NCBI GenBank assembly: GCA_009827225.1
Contig: WUAI01000014.1
Coordinates: forward strand, 1 to 64,000
Reading direction: 5' to 3'
Origin: Flavobacteriaceae bacterium
GTDB taxonomy: Bacteria > Bacteroidota > Bacteroidia > Flavobacteriales > Flavobacteriaceae
DNA length: 64,000 bases
Below the pieces are notes generated by a model that saw only the letters and a list, made by a program, of their open reading frames with translations, was not told where the DNA came from and ran no database searches. Positions 33,936 to 42,278 of this stretch are shown here, piece after piece. Made by a program: the position numbers and the translations under genes. Every line of letters begins with the position of its first letter. Positions within the stretch are counted from its first letter, which is position 1.

Positions 33936-35516
33936 TTAACTTGATTTAGCCATTTCCTGCATGAAGGAAAGAATGATAAATTCCGCCGGGTGAACCACCG
34001 CAACTTTGATCATTACTTTCATAAAACCATTTTCAAGGTCTTCGGCGGTCATAGTCGAACCTAGTCCGCATTCCACAGAAAATGCATCGGCAGCAGTTGC
34101 TCCAATGAGACCTCCCTGTTTCCAAACAGTGGTAAGGAAACTACTGATCATCGCCTTTACGCCTTCCCAGGTATTCTTATCGTTCGGCTCGAACACATAG
34201 GTATGAGCCGCAAGCTTACAGGACTGCTCCAGGAAAATTAAGGTTCTTCGTACCGGAAGATATTTCCAGTCCATGCTATTTCCATCAAGAGTACGCGCTC
34301 CCCAGACCAGGATACCCAAACCGTTAAAGAAACGGATGGCATTGATCGATTTACCGCTAACAGCATCCATATTTAGATCGGCTTGCTGCGCTTCAGACAA
34401 TCGAATTGGAAGTGAAGCTGCACCAACAATGGAAGTATTTGCCGGGGCGTACCATACGCCTTCCCCGTTATCTGTCTTGGTGATCACTCCCGCCATGGCT
34501 CCCGAAGGAGGTAAAACGTTCGCATCTGCCAATACATGCTTGATGATGAGCGAATAAGTCTTACTGGCATTAGACAAGGCGCTGTTTAACTGCGCCGCGG
34601 TCATATCAGTACTTCCCGGATTCTCGATAGTAGCGAGAATCTTAGCAGCATTTGCATTAGGTGCTGCCGGTGGATTCAATAATGGTTCCAGTTGTTTGGT
34701 ATCACCCCCAAATAGATTCGAGTAGTCGATATCGGTATTCTGCATAATGGTGGTACCCACAAACGGATAATAGGCAGTTCCATAATTAAGTCCATTCGCG
34801 CCTGTATTATTTCTAAAGTTTTCTATATCCTCAGGATATAAAATGGGATCGGGATCATGGCCGCCTATGATGTCAAAAATGCTTACTGCTGTTTGCATTT
34901 CAGAATTTTGAAGCAACATGGCCTGCATGAGGGTACCGTTGTTTTCCAATGACATTAAGGTAGCCTCTGGGCAGATATACATAGTGGGTTCCTGCTCGTT
35001 CTTGAGCAAGGCAAGACCTGCGAGTAAATCATCCAACTCCACATTGGGATTAACAATTTTATCCCCCGGTGTCATGGGTTGTTTGGAGGGTGCTCCATAA
35101 GTTCCCACAGACACTATGTAAACGTCGCCTCCGCCATTCTCAAAGAATAATCGGATACTGTTATACATATAATAAATGGTGTTAGGATCTGGTACGATAG
35201 AATAGTAATCCCCTGCAATTTCCATATAATCACCCACATCGGGCTTGCTCTTCTGCTTTACCAGATAATATTCAGGACTGTATTGCTTGGCCGGACTCGC
35301 CGGTGCTGGCGGATCAGGATAACAATAAATCGCCTTAAACTCCGCGAACGACGTTACTTTAAACGGTACGTTCGTATACGATTTCCCTTCGTACGTGGCT
35401 TGTGGCGTATATCCGATAAATGCAGGAACAGCAGTAGCCACGGGGACCACCGAATTCGGAAATGCATTGATCTCGTTGATATAGACACCTGGAGACTTGA
35501 TCATTAATTCATTCAT
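33936..35516 (-). CDS. eCIS sheath protein (Afp2/3/4-like)
   Basis: A 526-residue tail sheath protein. It begins with the classic SPGVYINEINAFPNSVVPVATAVPAFIGYT, has a variable outer domain (about 90-330), and a conserved C-terminal half: GKSINAIRFFNGLGILVWGARTL, YLPVRRTLIFLEQSC, WEGVKAMISSFLTTVWKQGGLIG and FMKVMIKVAVVHPAEFIILSF. Contraction of the sheath drives the tube. Only one sheath gene is present, whereas AFP and PVC loci have three, so this sheath is built of a single subunit type. Confidence 0.95.
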   Translation of the reverse strand: MNELMIKSPGVYINEINAFPNSVVPVATAVPAFIGYTPQATYEGKSYTNVPFKVTSFAEFKAIYCYPDPPAPASPAKQYSPEYYLVKQKSKPDVGDYMEIAGDYYSIVPDPNTIYYMYNSIRLFFENGGGDVYIVSVGTYGAPSKQPMTPGDKIVNPNVELDDLLAGLALLKNEQEPTMYICPEATLMSLENNGTLMQAMLLQNSEMQTAVSIFDIIGGHDPDPILYPEDIENFRNNTGANGLNYGTAYYPFVGTTIMQNTDIDYSNLFGGDTKQLEPLLNPPAAPNANAAKILATIENPGSTDMTAAQLNSALSNASKTYSLIIKHVLADANVLPPSGAMAGVITKTDNGEGVWYAPANTSIVGAASLPIRLSEAQQADLNMDAVSGKSINAIRFFNGLGILVWGARTLDGNSMDWKYLPVRRTLIFLEQSCKLAAHTYVFEPNDKNTWEGVKAMISSFLTTVWKQGGLIGATAADAFSVECGLGSTMTAEDLENGFMKVMIKVAVVHPAEFIILSFMQEMAKSS

Positions 35517-35546
35517 AAACTTTTAAGGTTTTATTAGATTAATAGC

Positions 35547-36377
35547 TTAAACATATATATACATAGGCGATGACACCCTTTGGGAGCCATCGGCTTCAAC
35601 AATATTCATCTGCAATGGATTAGGATTGGGGAGTCCTTCAAATATCTTCTTCGTACGTAATCGTGCTTCGTCATTACCATTCATCGGTGGAGTGGTCAAT
35701 AGGTCAAACTTATATTTGGGCACTTCACTTAATGCCAGTAGTTGGTCCCCACTGGAAAATTTTAATGCTTCTTCTCCATTTTGAAGTACTACTTTCAGCG
35801 GACCTTCAAACTGAATATCGTCGGTTCCCGAGATACTGCTGTTCGCAAGATCCAGATTGCTCCTGTTAATGATATAATACTCCCACTGGGTCTCCCTTGG
35901 CTCGAAGGTGATCCGATACTGAGGGATCGACTCGGCAACGGCAATCAAATCGTCAAAGTGTAGTCTGATAGTGGCGAAAATATTTGGCGGATTCTGATCC
36001 GTCAGGTCCGGAATCAGGTCGATCACGTCAGACTCTTCTGTGTTCAATAATGAACTGCTCGTATATAAATAAGAGGGTACCTGATCTACAGGAAGACTGG
36101 TATAGCCAAAGAATTCCTGCCCGGTAACGGAAACTTCAAAGTCGAGATAACCCGTTTCAGATTTGGTCTTTAAATACTCCAGGTAATCACCCATGGAGTT
36201 AGTGGTATTCACATAAAACTCAAAGGTATTCATGTTTTGGTTCAATCTCAATGGGAATTGTCGCATTAGATTTTGTGACGACGGACCCGGTTGTAAAGAA
36301 ATATCTCTGCATAAGAGATTGTCGAAATAATGGTGCTCGATCTTTAGCTCGAAAACAATGTTGAATGAACTGGTCAT
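35547..36377 (-). CDS. Unknown eCIS protein between cap and sheath genes
   Basis: A 276-residue protein I do not recognise. It appears beta-rich, with FNIVFELKIEHHYFDNLLCRDISLQP at the start, TFEFYVNTTNSMGDYLEYLKTK, RITFEPRETQWEYYIINRSNL and a conserved-looking end (VEADGSQRVSSPMYIYV). No signal peptide or membrane segment. Its start overlaps the stop of the DUF4255 cap gene by 4 bp (ATGA), and the sheath gene follows by 30 nt. Position suggests a partner of the cap or sheath terminator, similar to the cap adaptor described for other Bacteroidota eCIS, but no sequence proof is visible. Confidence 0.7.
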   Translation of the reverse strand: MTSSFNIVFELKIEHHYFDNLLCRDISLQPGPSSQNLMRQFPLRLNQNMNTFEFYVNTTNSMGDYLEYLKTKSETGYLDFEVSVTGQEFFGYTSLPVDQVPSYLYTSSSLLNTEESDVIDLIPDLTDQNPPNIFATIRLHFDDLIAVAESIPQYRITFEPRETQWEYYIINRSNLDLANSSISGTDDIQFEGPLKVVLQNGEEALKFSSGDQLLALSEVPKYKFDLLTTPPMNGNDEARLRTKKIFEGLPNPNPLQMNIVEADGSQRVSSPMYIYV

Positions 36378-36946
36378 AATAAATTGGATTTGTTAGAAAT
36401 TTCAGTGACGGCGCTAACAAATCCTTCAGTTTGTAAAGGATCGAGAGTCAATAATCTCAACTTGTAAATTACCGAAGGTCTGTACTTAGCGCCCATTGCG
36501 CTCCATAAGTTAAACATCTCGTGATAATTTATCGTGTCGAGTTCAAAAACCAATTTTTGGATTCCGTTGGGTAGATCAGAATAATTTGTTGGATCAAATA
36601 CCGGATGAGATTGAAAAAAAAGAATCCCAGCGTTTAGAAACTTAATCGACTCGGCATAGTCATCAAAATGCGAAGACAGCATTAAGTAGAGATTGTAGCT
36701 CTCTACTGGTGCATTGCTGGAATAGTTTCCACTTTCAATTTTCTGTACCCTGATGTTGTAGGGTTTAATCGTTTCTCTTTCAATATTGATAAGAGACAAA
36801 ACCAGCTTATTCTGATTGGATTGCGGAATCGAACCATTCTCATCGATTACATCATTTAAGATCACCCTCGATTCTGTAAGTTGAAAGCTATTCCGAACAT
36901 ACTGCTCGAGAATTGTATTGGTAAATTGAATAGCAGATAATATCAT
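36374..36946 (-). CDS. DUF4255 eCIS cap/terminator protein (Afp16-like)
   Basis: A 190-residue protein with the DUF4255 (Pvc16 N-terminal) pattern: ILSAIQFTNTILEQYVRNSF, VILNDVIDENGSIPQSNQNKLVLSLINIERE, PVESYNLYLMLSSHFDDYAESIKFLNAGILFFQSHPVF, and LWSAMGAKYRPSVIYKLRLLTL. Afp16 caps tube and sheath and fixes particle length. The ATG at 36946 is chosen because the family sequence begins there; a TTG three codons upstream is possible. It is the first structural gene after the promoter region and so leads the operon. Confidence 0.9.
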   Translation of the reverse strand: MILSAIQFTNTILEQYVRNSFQLTESRVILNDVIDENGSIPQSNQNKLVLSLINIERETIKPYNIRVQKIESGNYSSNAPVESYNLYLMLSSHFDDYAESIKFLNAGILFFQSHPVFDPTNYSDLPNGIQKLVFELDTINYHEMFNLWSAMGAKYRPSVIYKLRLLTLDPLQTEGFVSAVTEISNKSNLL

Positions 36947-37068
36947 CTTCAGCAAAAGGTTTATGTCATTCCACGAAGCATACCTCTCCGTGAAATATTT
37001 TTACTGTTGTAAAGTTATCCTTCAATTTACATCAGACCTTGGTTCGTCCATATACTATTTGTATACAT

Positions 37069-37099
37069 CAGAAGTATAAAAACTAAATACGTAGACAAA
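37069..37099 (-). promoter_or_regulatory. Candidate promoter of the eCIS operon
   Basis: On the minus strand TTTG (37099-37096) is followed after 19 nt by TACTTCTG (37076-37069), a 7/8 match to the Bacteroidota -7 box. Transcription would start about 116 nt before the cap gene. The -33 TTTG lies inside one copy of a direct repeat, as expected for a regulated promoter. There is no experimental support. Confidence 0.4.
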
Positions 37100-37110
37100 A
37101 CGTAGACAAA
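37090..37110. repeat. Tandem 10-bp direct repeat, candidate operator
   Basis: CGTAGACAAA occurs at 37090-37099 and again at 37101-37110, an 11-bp period that puts both copies on the same face of the helix. It lies between the LuxR-type regulator gene and the cap gene and overlaps the proposed -33 box. It is a natural candidate binding site for the regulator encoded next door. Confidence 0.5.
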
Positions 37111-37156
37111 GTAATTGCCCAGTTAATTGAGTGGTAATACACGAGGTAAAGAAATA

Positions 37157-38038
37157 CTATGCGATCTGAGATGGAGAGTCATTATTTAATCCCGACAGGT
37201 ATTGACGCAAGTTTTCCTGCCTGGACAGACTTAATTTCTTCTTTAAACGATACTTGTGGGTCCGAACACTTTCCTGATTGATTCCAAGAATATGAGTGAT
37301 GTCTTCATTCGACATATTCATGATGAGATAACAACAGTATTTAATATCTTTCAGGGTAAGCCCGGGATGTTTAGTAGACAGTGCCTTTAAAAAATTAGGG
37401 TTGGTATTTTCGAAATATATTTTGAAATCTTCCCACCTGTTTTTATCGGACACATTCAAATTAATAGAATGGACAATTGAGAAAAGGCGGCTACGGGTTT
37501 GGGGATCTACCTTCGGACACAAATCCTGTAGTTTGCTCTTCACATTGCGAAGTGTAGTAACCTTCTGATCCAATTCCATTACATATCGGCTAAGGTTCTT
37601 ACTCTGTGTCATAGCCTGGTGCGCCAAAGACTCTTTATGTTTGGACGAACCTTTGTGCCTAGATCGTTTCAGCAATAATAACACCGAATTAATCCGTAAA
37701 CTCAGGTAATTAGGCTGAGTTATCCGTTCCAGTGGAAGAGTTAGTACAATAACATGCCGGCTCCATTTCAGTGACTCGTCATGATGTTTATTTGAAAGAC
37801 AAATTAATGGCAAGGGTAGTTCATGCAATATGTGTTTGGTCTCCTTGATCACCACCTGGTTATTCTTGAAACAAGAAATAACGATGGCTGGTTTTAGAGA
37901 TTTTACCAAATTGATCAAGTCGTAATGACGGGAGGTAGAAATAAAACTATATCCCGAAACCCCTTTCAGACGATTGAGCAATACAGGTAAGAATCCGGGA
38001 TCATCACATCCCAGCACGATACAATTCTCGTTGACCAT
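37157..38038 (-). CDS. LuxR-type regulator with atypical receiver-like domain, probable eCIS regulator
   Basis: A 293-residue regulator. Residues about 1-125 resemble a response-regulator receiver (CIVLGCDDPGFLPVLLNRL, LKPAIVISCF, PLPLICLSNKHHDES), but the phospho-acceptor position after the 'P-x-hydrophobic' strand is Cys56 instead of Asp, so classical phosphorylation is unlikely. A coiled linker follows. The C-terminal HTH (about 225-285) reads GLTLKDIKYCCYLIMNMSNEDITHILGINQESVRTHKYRLKKKL, a GerE/LuxR-type helix-turn-helix. It lies directly upstream of, and in the same direction as, the eCIS operon, 210 bp away. It is likely its activator or repressor. Confidence 0.82.
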   Translation of the reverse strand: MVNENCIVLGCDDPGFLPVLLNRLKGVSGYSFISTSRHYDLINLVKSLKPAIVISCFKNNQVVIKETKHILHELPLPLICLSNKHHDESLKWSRHVIVLTLPLERITQPNYLSLRINSVLLLLKRSRHKGSSKHKESLAHQAMTQSKNLSRYVMELDQKVTTLRNVKSKLQDLCPKVDPQTRSRLFSIVHSINLNVSDKNRWEDFKIYFENTNPNFLKALSTKHPGLTLKDIKYCCYLIMNMSNEDITHILGINQESVRTHKYRLKKKLSLSRQENLRQYLSGLNNDSPSQIA

Positions 38039-38176
38039 TGGTTAGTTAGTCATTTAACCATTGCAAATTCATGCAACGGACAGTAAGCTTAAATGAAGAT
38101 CTGCTTTGAAGGGGAGAGGTATGATAAAAAACAGAAATTTTTCGCATACGGAAGATACGAAATAATAATACATTGT

Positions 38177-38200
38177 AAATTAAGTATTTATACTTAATTT
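38177..38200. repeat. 24-bp AT-rich inverted repeat
   Basis: Two 11-bp arms, AAATTAAGTAT and ATACTTAATTT, are separated by 2 bp, making a near-perfect palindrome in the gap between the regulator gene and the threonylcarbamoyl-AMP synthase gene. It may be an AT-only terminator for the latter (stop at 38211) or a protein-binding palindrome upstream of the regulator. It has no GC pairs apart from one, so it is a weak terminator candidate. Confidence 0.4.
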
Positions 38201-38210
38201 TTAAATAGAA

Positions 38211-38828
38211 TCAGATTTCTGAGGTCCCTTTCCCTTCCCGAACCACTAGCGGTTCGTCTCCGGTAAGATCGATGACCGTCGAAGCCACATTGCCACCATA
38301 GCCACTATCAATTACAAGGTCGACAAGATTCTTCCACTTTTCATAGATCAATTCAGGGTCTGTAGTATATTCTATTACCTCATCTTCATCCTTTATGGAG
38401 GTAGTCACAATCGGATTACCTAATTCCTGGACTATAGCTCGTGTAATATTGTGATCCGGGACACGGATGCCCACCTCCTTTTTCTTTTTGAAGACCGAAG
38501 GCAGATTATTATTACCCGGAAGAATAAAGGTATACGGTCCGGGTAAAGCACGTTTGAGGATTTTGAAAGTACTGTTGCTTATTTGCCGCACGTAATCACT
38601 CAGGTTACTCAGGTCTTCACAAACAAAAGACAGGTTCGCTTTGTCCAGTTTCACCCCTTTGATCTGCGCGATGCGTTCTAACGCTCCTTTGTTGGTGATG
38701 TCACATCCAAGAGCATAAACGGTATCACTGGGATAAATGACAAGACCGCCTCCTTTGAGAATATCCACTACTTTCCGAATATGCTTCGGATTCGGATTCT
38801 CTTCATATATCTTAAGGAATTGAGCCAC
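38211..38828 (-). CDS. L-threonylcarbamoyladenylate synthase (Sua5/YciO/YrdC family)
   Basis: A 205-residue enzyme of the YrdC fold, making threonylcarbamoyl-AMP for the t6A37 modification of tRNA; YciO-type members are less well defined. Motifs: IRKVVDILKGGGLVIYPSDTVYALGCDITN, ERIAQIKGVKLDKANLSFVC, LPGPYTFILPGNN, VGIRVPDH and IDLTGDEPLVVREGKG. The frame opens with ATG at 38873, but the family N-terminus (AQFLKIYEENPNPK) begins at a GTG at 38828, and a TTG-20 nt-TATCTTTA promoter-like pair lies between the two, so GTG is preferred. It forms the right flank of the eCIS locus. Confidence 0.88.
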   Translation of the reverse strand: MAQFLKIYEENPNPKHIRKVVDILKGGGLVIYPSDTVYALGCDITNKGALERIAQIKGVKLDKANLSFVCEDLSNLSDYVRQISNSTFKILKRALPGPYTFILPGNNNLPSVFKKKKEVGIRVPDHNITRAIVQELGNPIVTTSIKDEDEVIEYTTDPELIYEKWKNLVDLVIDSGYGGNVASTVIDLTGDEPLVVREGKGTSEI

Positions 38829-38918
38829 AACGATCTTTTTCTTAAAGATAACTTCCTTTTTTGAATGAGTCAATACTAGGGCTTTGTTTTTTTCGTTCTG
38901 AAATAAGACCTATTAGCC

Positions 38919-39803
38919 ATGCTTCGACCCTTTCAATTGCTCGCCTTCTTTTTAATTTCCAGTTTCGGACTTTTTTCGTGTACTTCGGAAGATGAAACTT
39001 CCTTAACGGATTCGGATATTTCGACAGATGCGGAAAGTTTTTTTGATCTCAGTTACGGAAGTCATCCGCAGCAAACATATGATATTTATTTGCCTGCCGG
39101 GAGGTCTTCCTTAAGCACCAAAGTAATCGTGCTCGTCCATGGCGGGGCCTGGGTTTCCGGAGATAAATCGGAAATGAACAATATCGTCGATTTTCTTCAG
39201 CAAGATCATCCGGATCACGCTATTGTCAACATAAATTATGTGTTGGCCACTCAAAACACACCTGCCTTCCCAAATCAATTTGCCGATCTGGAAGCGGTGG
39301 TTAATACGCTGACTTCAGAAGCCGAGCAATTTCAAATTCTTCCCATATTTGGATTTATTGGAGTTAGTGCGGGTGCACATTTGTCGATGATGTACGACTA
39401 CGTTTACGATATCGATGATCAGGTGAAATTTGTAGCGAACATCGTGGGGCCCACCGATCTTACTGATCCTTTTTATACTGCAGATCCTGATTATGAAGCC
39501 ACCATTGCTTTTTATGTGGACGAAACTCAATATCCTAATACCACGAATTATGCTCAAGCTGTTAGTCCTGCGTACAACGTTTCGTTTGCGTGTAGCCCAA
39601 CCGTGATGTTTTATGGAAATCAGGATATGACTGTTCCACTTTCGAACGGCGAATTGCTGGATCAAAGACTTTCAGAAGAAATGATCACGCACAGTTTTAC
39701 TATTTATGATGGAGGACACGGAGACGATTGGAGTGAAACCGACTGGAACAATGTGGCATTACAAATTGGCGAATACATCAATAGTTATCTTATAATCGAA
39801 TAG
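38919..39803 (+). CDS. Alpha/beta hydrolase lipoprotein (esterase/lipase-like)
   Basis: A 294-residue exported hydrolase. The signal peptide ends in the lipobox LFSC (Cys21), followed by an acidic linker. The oxyanion motif VLVHGGAWVSGDKSEM is at about 70-85, the nucleophile elbow GVSAGAH (Ser in G-x-S-x-G form) at about 148-154, a candidate Asp in FYGNQDMTVP and the catalytic His in GGHGDDW. This is the BD-FAE/carboxylesterase-like pattern. The substrate is unknown; acylated polysaccharides are likely in this lineage. It is divergent from the threonylcarbamoyl-AMP synthase gene. Confidence 0.87.
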   Translation: MLRPFQLLAFFLISSFGLFSCTSEDETSLTDSDISTDAESFFDLSYGSHPQQTYDIYLPAGRSSLSTKVIVLVHGGAWVSGDKSEMNNIVDFLQQDHPDHAIVNINYVLATQNTPAFPNQFADLEAVVNTLTSEAEQFQILPIFGFIGVSAGAHLSMMYDYVYDIDDQVKFVANIVGPTDLTDPFYTADPDYEATIAFYVDETQYPNTTNYAQAVSPAYNVSFACSPTVMFYGNQDMTVPLSNGELLDQRLSEEMITHSFTIYDGGHGDDWSETDWNNVALQIGEYINSYLIIE

Positions 39804-39811
39804 AATTCGGT

Positions 39812-42130
39812 CTATTCAAGTACATTGAGTTTAGCAAAACGAAGTAAAAGCTTTTTAAGCCCTCCGTTTTCAAATAAGATTTCCGCTTTGGTGTCTGCTC
39901 CCACACCTTCAATCTTCAGTATTTTTCCCTTCCCAAACCGCACATGTTCCACGAGGGTTCCTTCGGCAAGGTTTGCCTTCTCAAGGTCGAAATCTTTACT
40001 GGCCGCACTCTTCACAGGTTTCATTCTGCGAAGTTTCCTTAATTGAGCTTCGCTCGGACCCTTAGGCGGAGTGCCTGATGCGGGTTTTCGCAATCGCAAT
40101 TTGCTTTTATCCACTTCCCCAAAAATATCTGCATCTATGAGTGGTTTGAATCGATTCTCGGTAATGGGTGTGAGGTAATCCAGATAACCCTCATCGATCT
40201 CTTCAATAAATCGGCTGGGCTCAGCATCTATCAATTTACCCCAGCGATACCGACTTTGGGTGTAAGTTAAAAAGGCTTGTTTTTCGGCCCTGGTTAAAGC
40301 CACATAGAACAAACGACGCTCCTCTTCAAGCTCGGCTCTTGTGTTCATGCTCATCCCACTGGGGAACAACTCCTCTTCCATTCCCACGATATAGACATAC
40401 GGGAATTCCAATCCTTTTGCCAAATGAACCGTCATTAAAGCCACCCGATTTTCGTCCCCTTTTTCGTTATCCATATCGGTTGCCAGCGCGACATCCTCCA
40501 GGAATTCCGCAAGGGAACCGGTAGTATCGGCCAATTCCTTTTGTTCTTCCACGAAGTCTCGCATCCCGTTGAGCAATTCTTCAATGTTTTCAATTCTTGC
40601 AATACCTTCTGGGGTTCCATCTTTTTTCAATTCCTGAACCAGACCGGTCTTCTTTGTGACATGCTCCGCGATCTGAAAAGCATCAAATCCCTCATTCAAT
40701 ACCTGAAAACTTTGGATCATGGTCGTGAAATTCTGTAGTTTGGTTTTGGTGCCTCCATGGATCTTTAAATCGATCTTGTCGATATTTTTCATCACCTCAA
40801 ACATCGAACGATCATAATGATTAGCCGCAACAATGATCTTGTCCACCGTGGTTTGACCAATACCCCTAGCAGGATAATTAATCACACGTTTTAAGGCTTC
40901 TTCATCTTTAGGATTCAACACCAGCCGTAAATAAGCCAGCACATCTTTGATCTCTTTACGCTGATAGAAGCTCAAACCTCCATAGATGCGGTAAGGAATG
41001 TCTTTTTTACGAAGGGCGTCCTCAATGGCCCTCGACTGCGCATTGGTTCGGTATAAAACCGCAAAATCACTGTGCTTCAATTGATGAGTCATGGCGGTTT
41101 CAAAGATCGAACTGGCCACAAATCGTCCCTCGTCTCCGTCCGTCATGGTCCGGTTCACTTTGATCTTATTCCCCTCTTCATTAGCCGTCCAAACTACCTT
41201 TTCCAACCGGTTTTTATTCTTTTCGATAATGCTGTTGGCAGCGTTCACAATGTTCTTGGTAGATCGATAATTTTGCTCCAGGCGGTATACCTTCACATCG
41301 TCATAATCCTTCTGAAAGTTGAGGATGTTATTGATATTCGCTCCGCGGAAAGCATAAATACTTTGAGCATCATCGCCCACCACACAAATGTTCTGAAAAC
41401 GGTCCGATAAAGCGCGAACTATGAGATACTGACTGTGATTTGTATCCTGATACTCATCCACTAAAATATAGCGGAATCGGTTTTGATATTTGGCCAACAC
41501 ATCAGGGAATCTGGTCAGCAACTCATTAGTCTTCAGCAAGAGGTCGTCAAAATCCATGGCACCTGCCTTGAAGCATTTATCCACATAGTTCTTGTAGATA
41601 TCGCCCAGCCTCGGCATCTTGGCCATGGCATCGGCTTCCATAAGTTCTGGGTTGTTGAAATAAGCCTTCACAGTAATCAGGCTATTCTTGTAAGAAGATA
41701 TTCTGGAATACACCTGCTTGTATTTGTAAATATCTTTATCCAGTTGCATTTCCTTGATAATGGACCGAATCACACTCTGGCTGTCCTGGGTATCATAAAT
41801 CGTGAAATTGGAAGGATAGCCCAACTTATCTGCTTCAAACCTCAGGATCTTCGCAAATATGCTGTGAAAAGTTCCCATCCAAAGATTCTTTGCCTCGCTG
41901 TTACCAACGATCTGGGCGATACGCTTTTTCATCTCGCGTGCTGCCTTATTGGTGAAAGTGAGCGCTAAAATATTAAATGGGTCTACCCCTTGAGACATCA
42001 GGTAGGCAATACGATAGGTAAGCACCCGTGTCTTGCCCGAACCCGCTCCTGCAATAACGATCATGGCTCCGTCTTTCTGGAGGACGGGAGCTTTTTGAGC
42101 ATCATTTAACTGGTCTAAAAAGGATTGCAA
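39812..42130 (-). CDS. ATP-dependent 3'-5' DNA helicase, UvrD/PcrA family
   Basis: A 772-residue SF1A helicase for repair and recombination. Motifs: Walker A GAGSGKTRVLTYRIAYL, ALTFTNKAAREMKKR, motif II VDEYQDTNHSQY, GDDAQSIYAFRGA, LEQNYRST, and motifs V/VI MTVHLAKGLEFPYVYIVGMEEELFP with LEEERRLFYVALTRA. The C-terminal tail VEHVRFGKGKILKIEG is the PcrA-type Tudor-like end. The frame stays open to 42373, but those extra 81 codons have no family similarity and run into the divergent amidohydrolase gene. A TTG at 42130 begins exactly at the family N-terminus (SFLDQLNDAQKAPVL) and gives the usual length. Confidence 0.93.
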   Translation of the reverse strand: MQSFLDQLNDAQKAPVLQKDGAMIVIAGAGSGKTRVLTYRIAYLMSQGVDPFNILALTFTNKAAREMKKRIAQIVGNSEAKNLWMGTFHSIFAKILRFEADKLGYPSNFTIYDTQDSQSVIRSIIKEMQLDKDIYKYKQVYSRISSYKNSLITVKAYFNNPELMEADAMAKMPRLGDIYKNYVDKCFKAGAMDFDDLLLKTNELLTRFPDVLAKYQNRFRYILVDEYQDTNHSQYLIVRALSDRFQNICVVGDDAQSIYAFRGANINNILNFQKDYDDVKVYRLEQNYRSTKNIVNAANSIIEKNKNRLEKVVWTANEEGNKIKVNRTMTDGDEGRFVASSIFETAMTHQLKHSDFAVLYRTNAQSRAIEDALRKKDIPYRIYGGLSFYQRKEIKDVLAYLRLVLNPKDEEALKRVINYPARGIGQTTVDKIIVAANHYDRSMFEVMKNIDKIDLKIHGGTKTKLQNFTTMIQSFQVLNEGFDAFQIAEHVTKKTGLVQELKKDGTPEGIARIENIEELLNGMRDFVEEQKELADTTGSLAEFLEDVALATDMDNEKGDENRVALMTVHLAKGLEFPYVYIVGMEEELFPSGMSMNTRAELEEERRLFYVALTRAEKQAFLTYTQSRYRWGKLIDAEPSRFIEEIDEGYLDYLTPITENRFKPLIDADIFGEVDKSKLRLRKPASGTPPKGPSEAQLRKLRRMKPVKSAASKDFDLEKANLAEGTLVEHVRFGKGKILKIEGVGADTKAEILFENGGLKKLLLRFAKLNVLE

Positions 42131-42278
42131 TCTGTACGTGTAAATTCTGTGTATTCGGAATGGTGAAATTAACGAAATTGAGAGAGATTTCAGAAGCAGA
42201 TGAAAGAATTTTTGAACAATTATCCAAGGGATATTGTTTTCTGAAATTTGAATATCTTTAGCTGAAATAATTTTGTTT

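Noticed and set aside
7946-38038. A prophage or phage-tail remnant
   Set aside because: No terminase, portal, capsid, head-maturation, integrase or phage-lysis genes, while DUF4255, DUF5908, CIS_TMP, AAA+ ATPase and DUF4157 together are eCIS hallmarks.
7946-38038. A type VI secretion system (Bacteroidota T6SS subtype iii)
   Set aside because: No membrane complex or ClpV-like unfoldase genes; the cap protein, LysM protein and Afp15-type ATPase fit eCIS.
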